This document shows, in pieces, positions 62,642-64,000 of a stretch of 64,000 bases of DNA (position 1 is the first letter of the stretch; every line of letters begins with the position of its first letter). The stretch covers positions 73,029-137,028 of the forward strand of contig JAEUWI010000013.1 in NCBI GenBank assembly GCA_016791475.1, in the 5' to 3' direction. Both the position numbers and the translations under genes were made by a program. This DNA is from Candidatus Hydrogenedentota bacterium (GTDB lineage Bacteria > Hydrogenedentota > Hydrogenedentia > Hydrogenedentales > JAEUWI01). Below the pieces are notes generated by a model. It saw only the letters and a program-made list of their open reading frames with translations. It was not told the origin of the DNA and did not search any database.

Positions 62642-64000
62642 ATGAGACAACTCAAATTAGGGCATCCCGTCCGCATTGTTGCGGCGGTGTTGTTGCTGAC
62701 TGGAATTGCGATCCAGGCTCTTGCCGAGGCGCCGGCGCTTTTTGCGCGGGAAAATCTCGTGGCGTGGTGCATCGTGCCCTTCGACAGCGCGAAGCGGGGT
62801 CCGGCGGAGCGTGCGGAGATGCTGGCGCGGCTGGGCTTCAAGAAGTTTGCCTACGACTGGCGCGCGGAGCATATCCCCACCTTTGATGAGGAAATGGAGA
62901 CGCTGGAGCGCTATGGTATCGAGCTGACGGCCTTCTGGTTTCCCGGCGCGCTGAACGACGAGGCGAAGGCCATCCTGGATGCGCTGAAGCGCCACGAGGT
63001 GAAGACCCAGCTCTGGATCACCATGGGCGGCGGCGAAATCCAGTGCACGCCGGAAGAGCAGGCCGCGCGGGTGCGGCAGCACGCCGACGCGATCCGGCCT
63101 ATTGCGGCGGCGGCCGCGGAGATCGGTTGCACCGTGGGCCTGTACAACCACGGTGCGTGGTTCGGAGAGCCGGACAATCAGATTGCCATCATCAAGGCGC
63201 TGAACTTGCCCAACGTGGGCATGGTGTACAACATGCACCACGGCCACGATCACGTGGACCAGTTGCCGGCGCTCATCCAGCGGATGATGCCCTACCTCTA
63301 CTGCTTCAACCTGAACGGCATGAACCGCGAGGGCGACAAGAAGGGCCAGAAAATCCTGCCCATCGCCTCGGGTGAGTTGGACAAGGACCTCATCAAGGTG
63401 GTTCGCGACAGTGGCTATTCGGGCCCTATTGGCATTCTCGGCCACACGGAAGACGACGCTGAAGACACGCTGCGCGATAACCTTGAAGGGCTCGACTGGA
63501 TTGTGCCCCAGCTTGATGGCGGTGCGGCGCCGGGGCCGAAGCCCGTGCCCCAGCGCGCCAGCCTGCGCCCGGCGGTCTCCAAAGGCGCGCCTTCGCTTTC
63601 GGAAGCCTTCGGCATGGCCCTGGCCGGGGGCATGGTTGTGGAAGGGAAGCCGGACTACGCTACGCCCCCGATCACGGTGTCGCTGCGGGCCAGGCTGAAT
63701 GGCGCGGCATCCTTCAACATTCTCGCGGCGAACCACACCAAGGCTTCCGGCGCGCACTGGGAGATTTTCACCGAAGCGGGCAGTGGCAACCTTTCGGTGT
63801 ATATGCCCGGCATGAAGCCCGACCATTTGCGCACGGGTCGCAGCATCACGGATGGTCAATGGCGCGCGATCAGCTTTGCCTACGGTCCGGGCGAAGTCAC
63901 GCTCGCGCTGGACGGCGTTATTGTTGCGGGGCAGCCCATCGAGCCCAATGGCATGCCTTCCGCGCCCGGCGGTCTGGCTTTCGGGCGGCTGGTGGAGGGC
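62642..64000 (+). CDS. Secreted xylose-isomerase-like TIM-barrel protein with LamG-like C-terminal domain, partial
   Basis: Begins at ATG 62642 (GGAGAG nine bases upstream) and runs off the window after 453 codons. Signal peptide core IVAAVLLLTGIAIQ. Residues 30-310 resemble the sugar phosphate isomerase/epimerase (AP endonuclease family 2) barrel: NLVAWCIVPFDS, LTAFWFPG, IAAAAAEIGCTVGLYNHG, VGMVYNMHHGHDH, YCFNLNGMN and GPIGILGHTEDD, with the His and Asp/Glu residues that bind metal in this family. From about 350 onward a LamG/concanavalin-like sandwich begins (ITVSLRARLNGAASFNILAA, WEIFTEAGSGNLSVYM). Exported members act on sugars or polyols; the substrate is unknown. Confidence 0.85.
   Translation, partial: MRQLKLGHPVRIVAAVLLLTGIAIQALAEAPALFARENLVAWCIVPFDSAKRGPAERAEMLARLGFKKFAYDWRAEHIPTFDEEMETLERYGIELTAFWFPGALNDEAKAILDALKRHEVKTQLWITMGGGEIQCTPEEQAARVRQHADAIRPIAAAAAEIGCTVGLYNHGAWFGEPDNQIAIIKALNLPNVGMVYNMHHGHDHVDQLPALIQRMMPYLYCFNLNGMNREGDKKGQKILPIASGELDKDLIKVVRDSGYSGPIGILGHTEDDAEDTLRDNLEGLDWIVPQLDGGAAPGPKPVPQRASLRPAVSKGAPSLSEAFGMALAGGMVVEGKPDYATPPITVSLRARLNGAASFNILAANHTKASGAHWEIFTEAGSGNLSVYMPGMKPDHLRTGRSITDGQWRAISFAYGPGEVTLALDGVIVAGQPIEPNGMPSAPGGLAFGRLVEG

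Overview
The window is a GC-rich bacterial chromosome segment with no rRNA, tRNA or CRISPR that I could find. Long Gly-Glu dipeptide arrays in a secreted FG-GAP protein, many Tat or Sec exported carbohydrate-active proteins, sulfatase-like enzymes and palindromic intergenic repeats suggest a PVC-like or Hydrogenedentota-like lineage. That placement is inference from style; no marker gene is present.

Layout. 1-1090: exported Gfo/Idh/MocA oxidoreductase, cut by the window edge. 1388-8269: three paralogous GT-C-like membrane proteins with a lipid A type acyltransferase among them. 8304-20186: secreted or exported proteins (FG-GAP plus heparinase-like fusion, substrate-binding-protein/PAS histidine kinase, TIM-barrel protein, GH95-like enzyme). 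20471-23182: sulfotransferase divergent from a PilT-like ATPase with an unusual N-terminus. 23259-37197: one long minus-strand run reading a DnaA-like fusion protein, PilB, PilT, a PilS-like kinase, a PilR-like sigma-54 regulator, then two membrane-anchored sulfatase-superfamily proteins. 37528-40787: heme-motif lipoprotein, aspartate aminotransferase, hemolysin III. 40788-42010: a 1.2-kb repeat-rich stretch without a credible gene. 42011-43652: ExbB with two ExbD proteins. 44055-47114: secreted beta-helix protein. 47503-51098: mobile zone with an IS30 element carrying 25-bp ends, an unrecognised internally duplicated protein whose start lies in the IS end, HicAB, and a repeat with 36-bp perfect inverted ends. 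51099-56122: complete branched-chain amino acid type ABC transporter (livKHMGF). 56570-64000: MoxR ATPase, a 1594-residue secreted protein with a caspase-like His/Cys pair and a 44-unit Gly-Glu array, and a partial secreted TIM-barrel protein.

The strongest candidate for something new is the protein at 34690-37197. It joins the N-terminal domain of type IV pilus ATPases, through four amphipathic repeats, to a complete DnaA-type AAA+ module with no DNA-binding domain, and sits directly upstream of pilB-pilT-pilS-pilR. The second is a LivG ATPase with a roughly 97-residue insertion that contains two predicted membrane helices.
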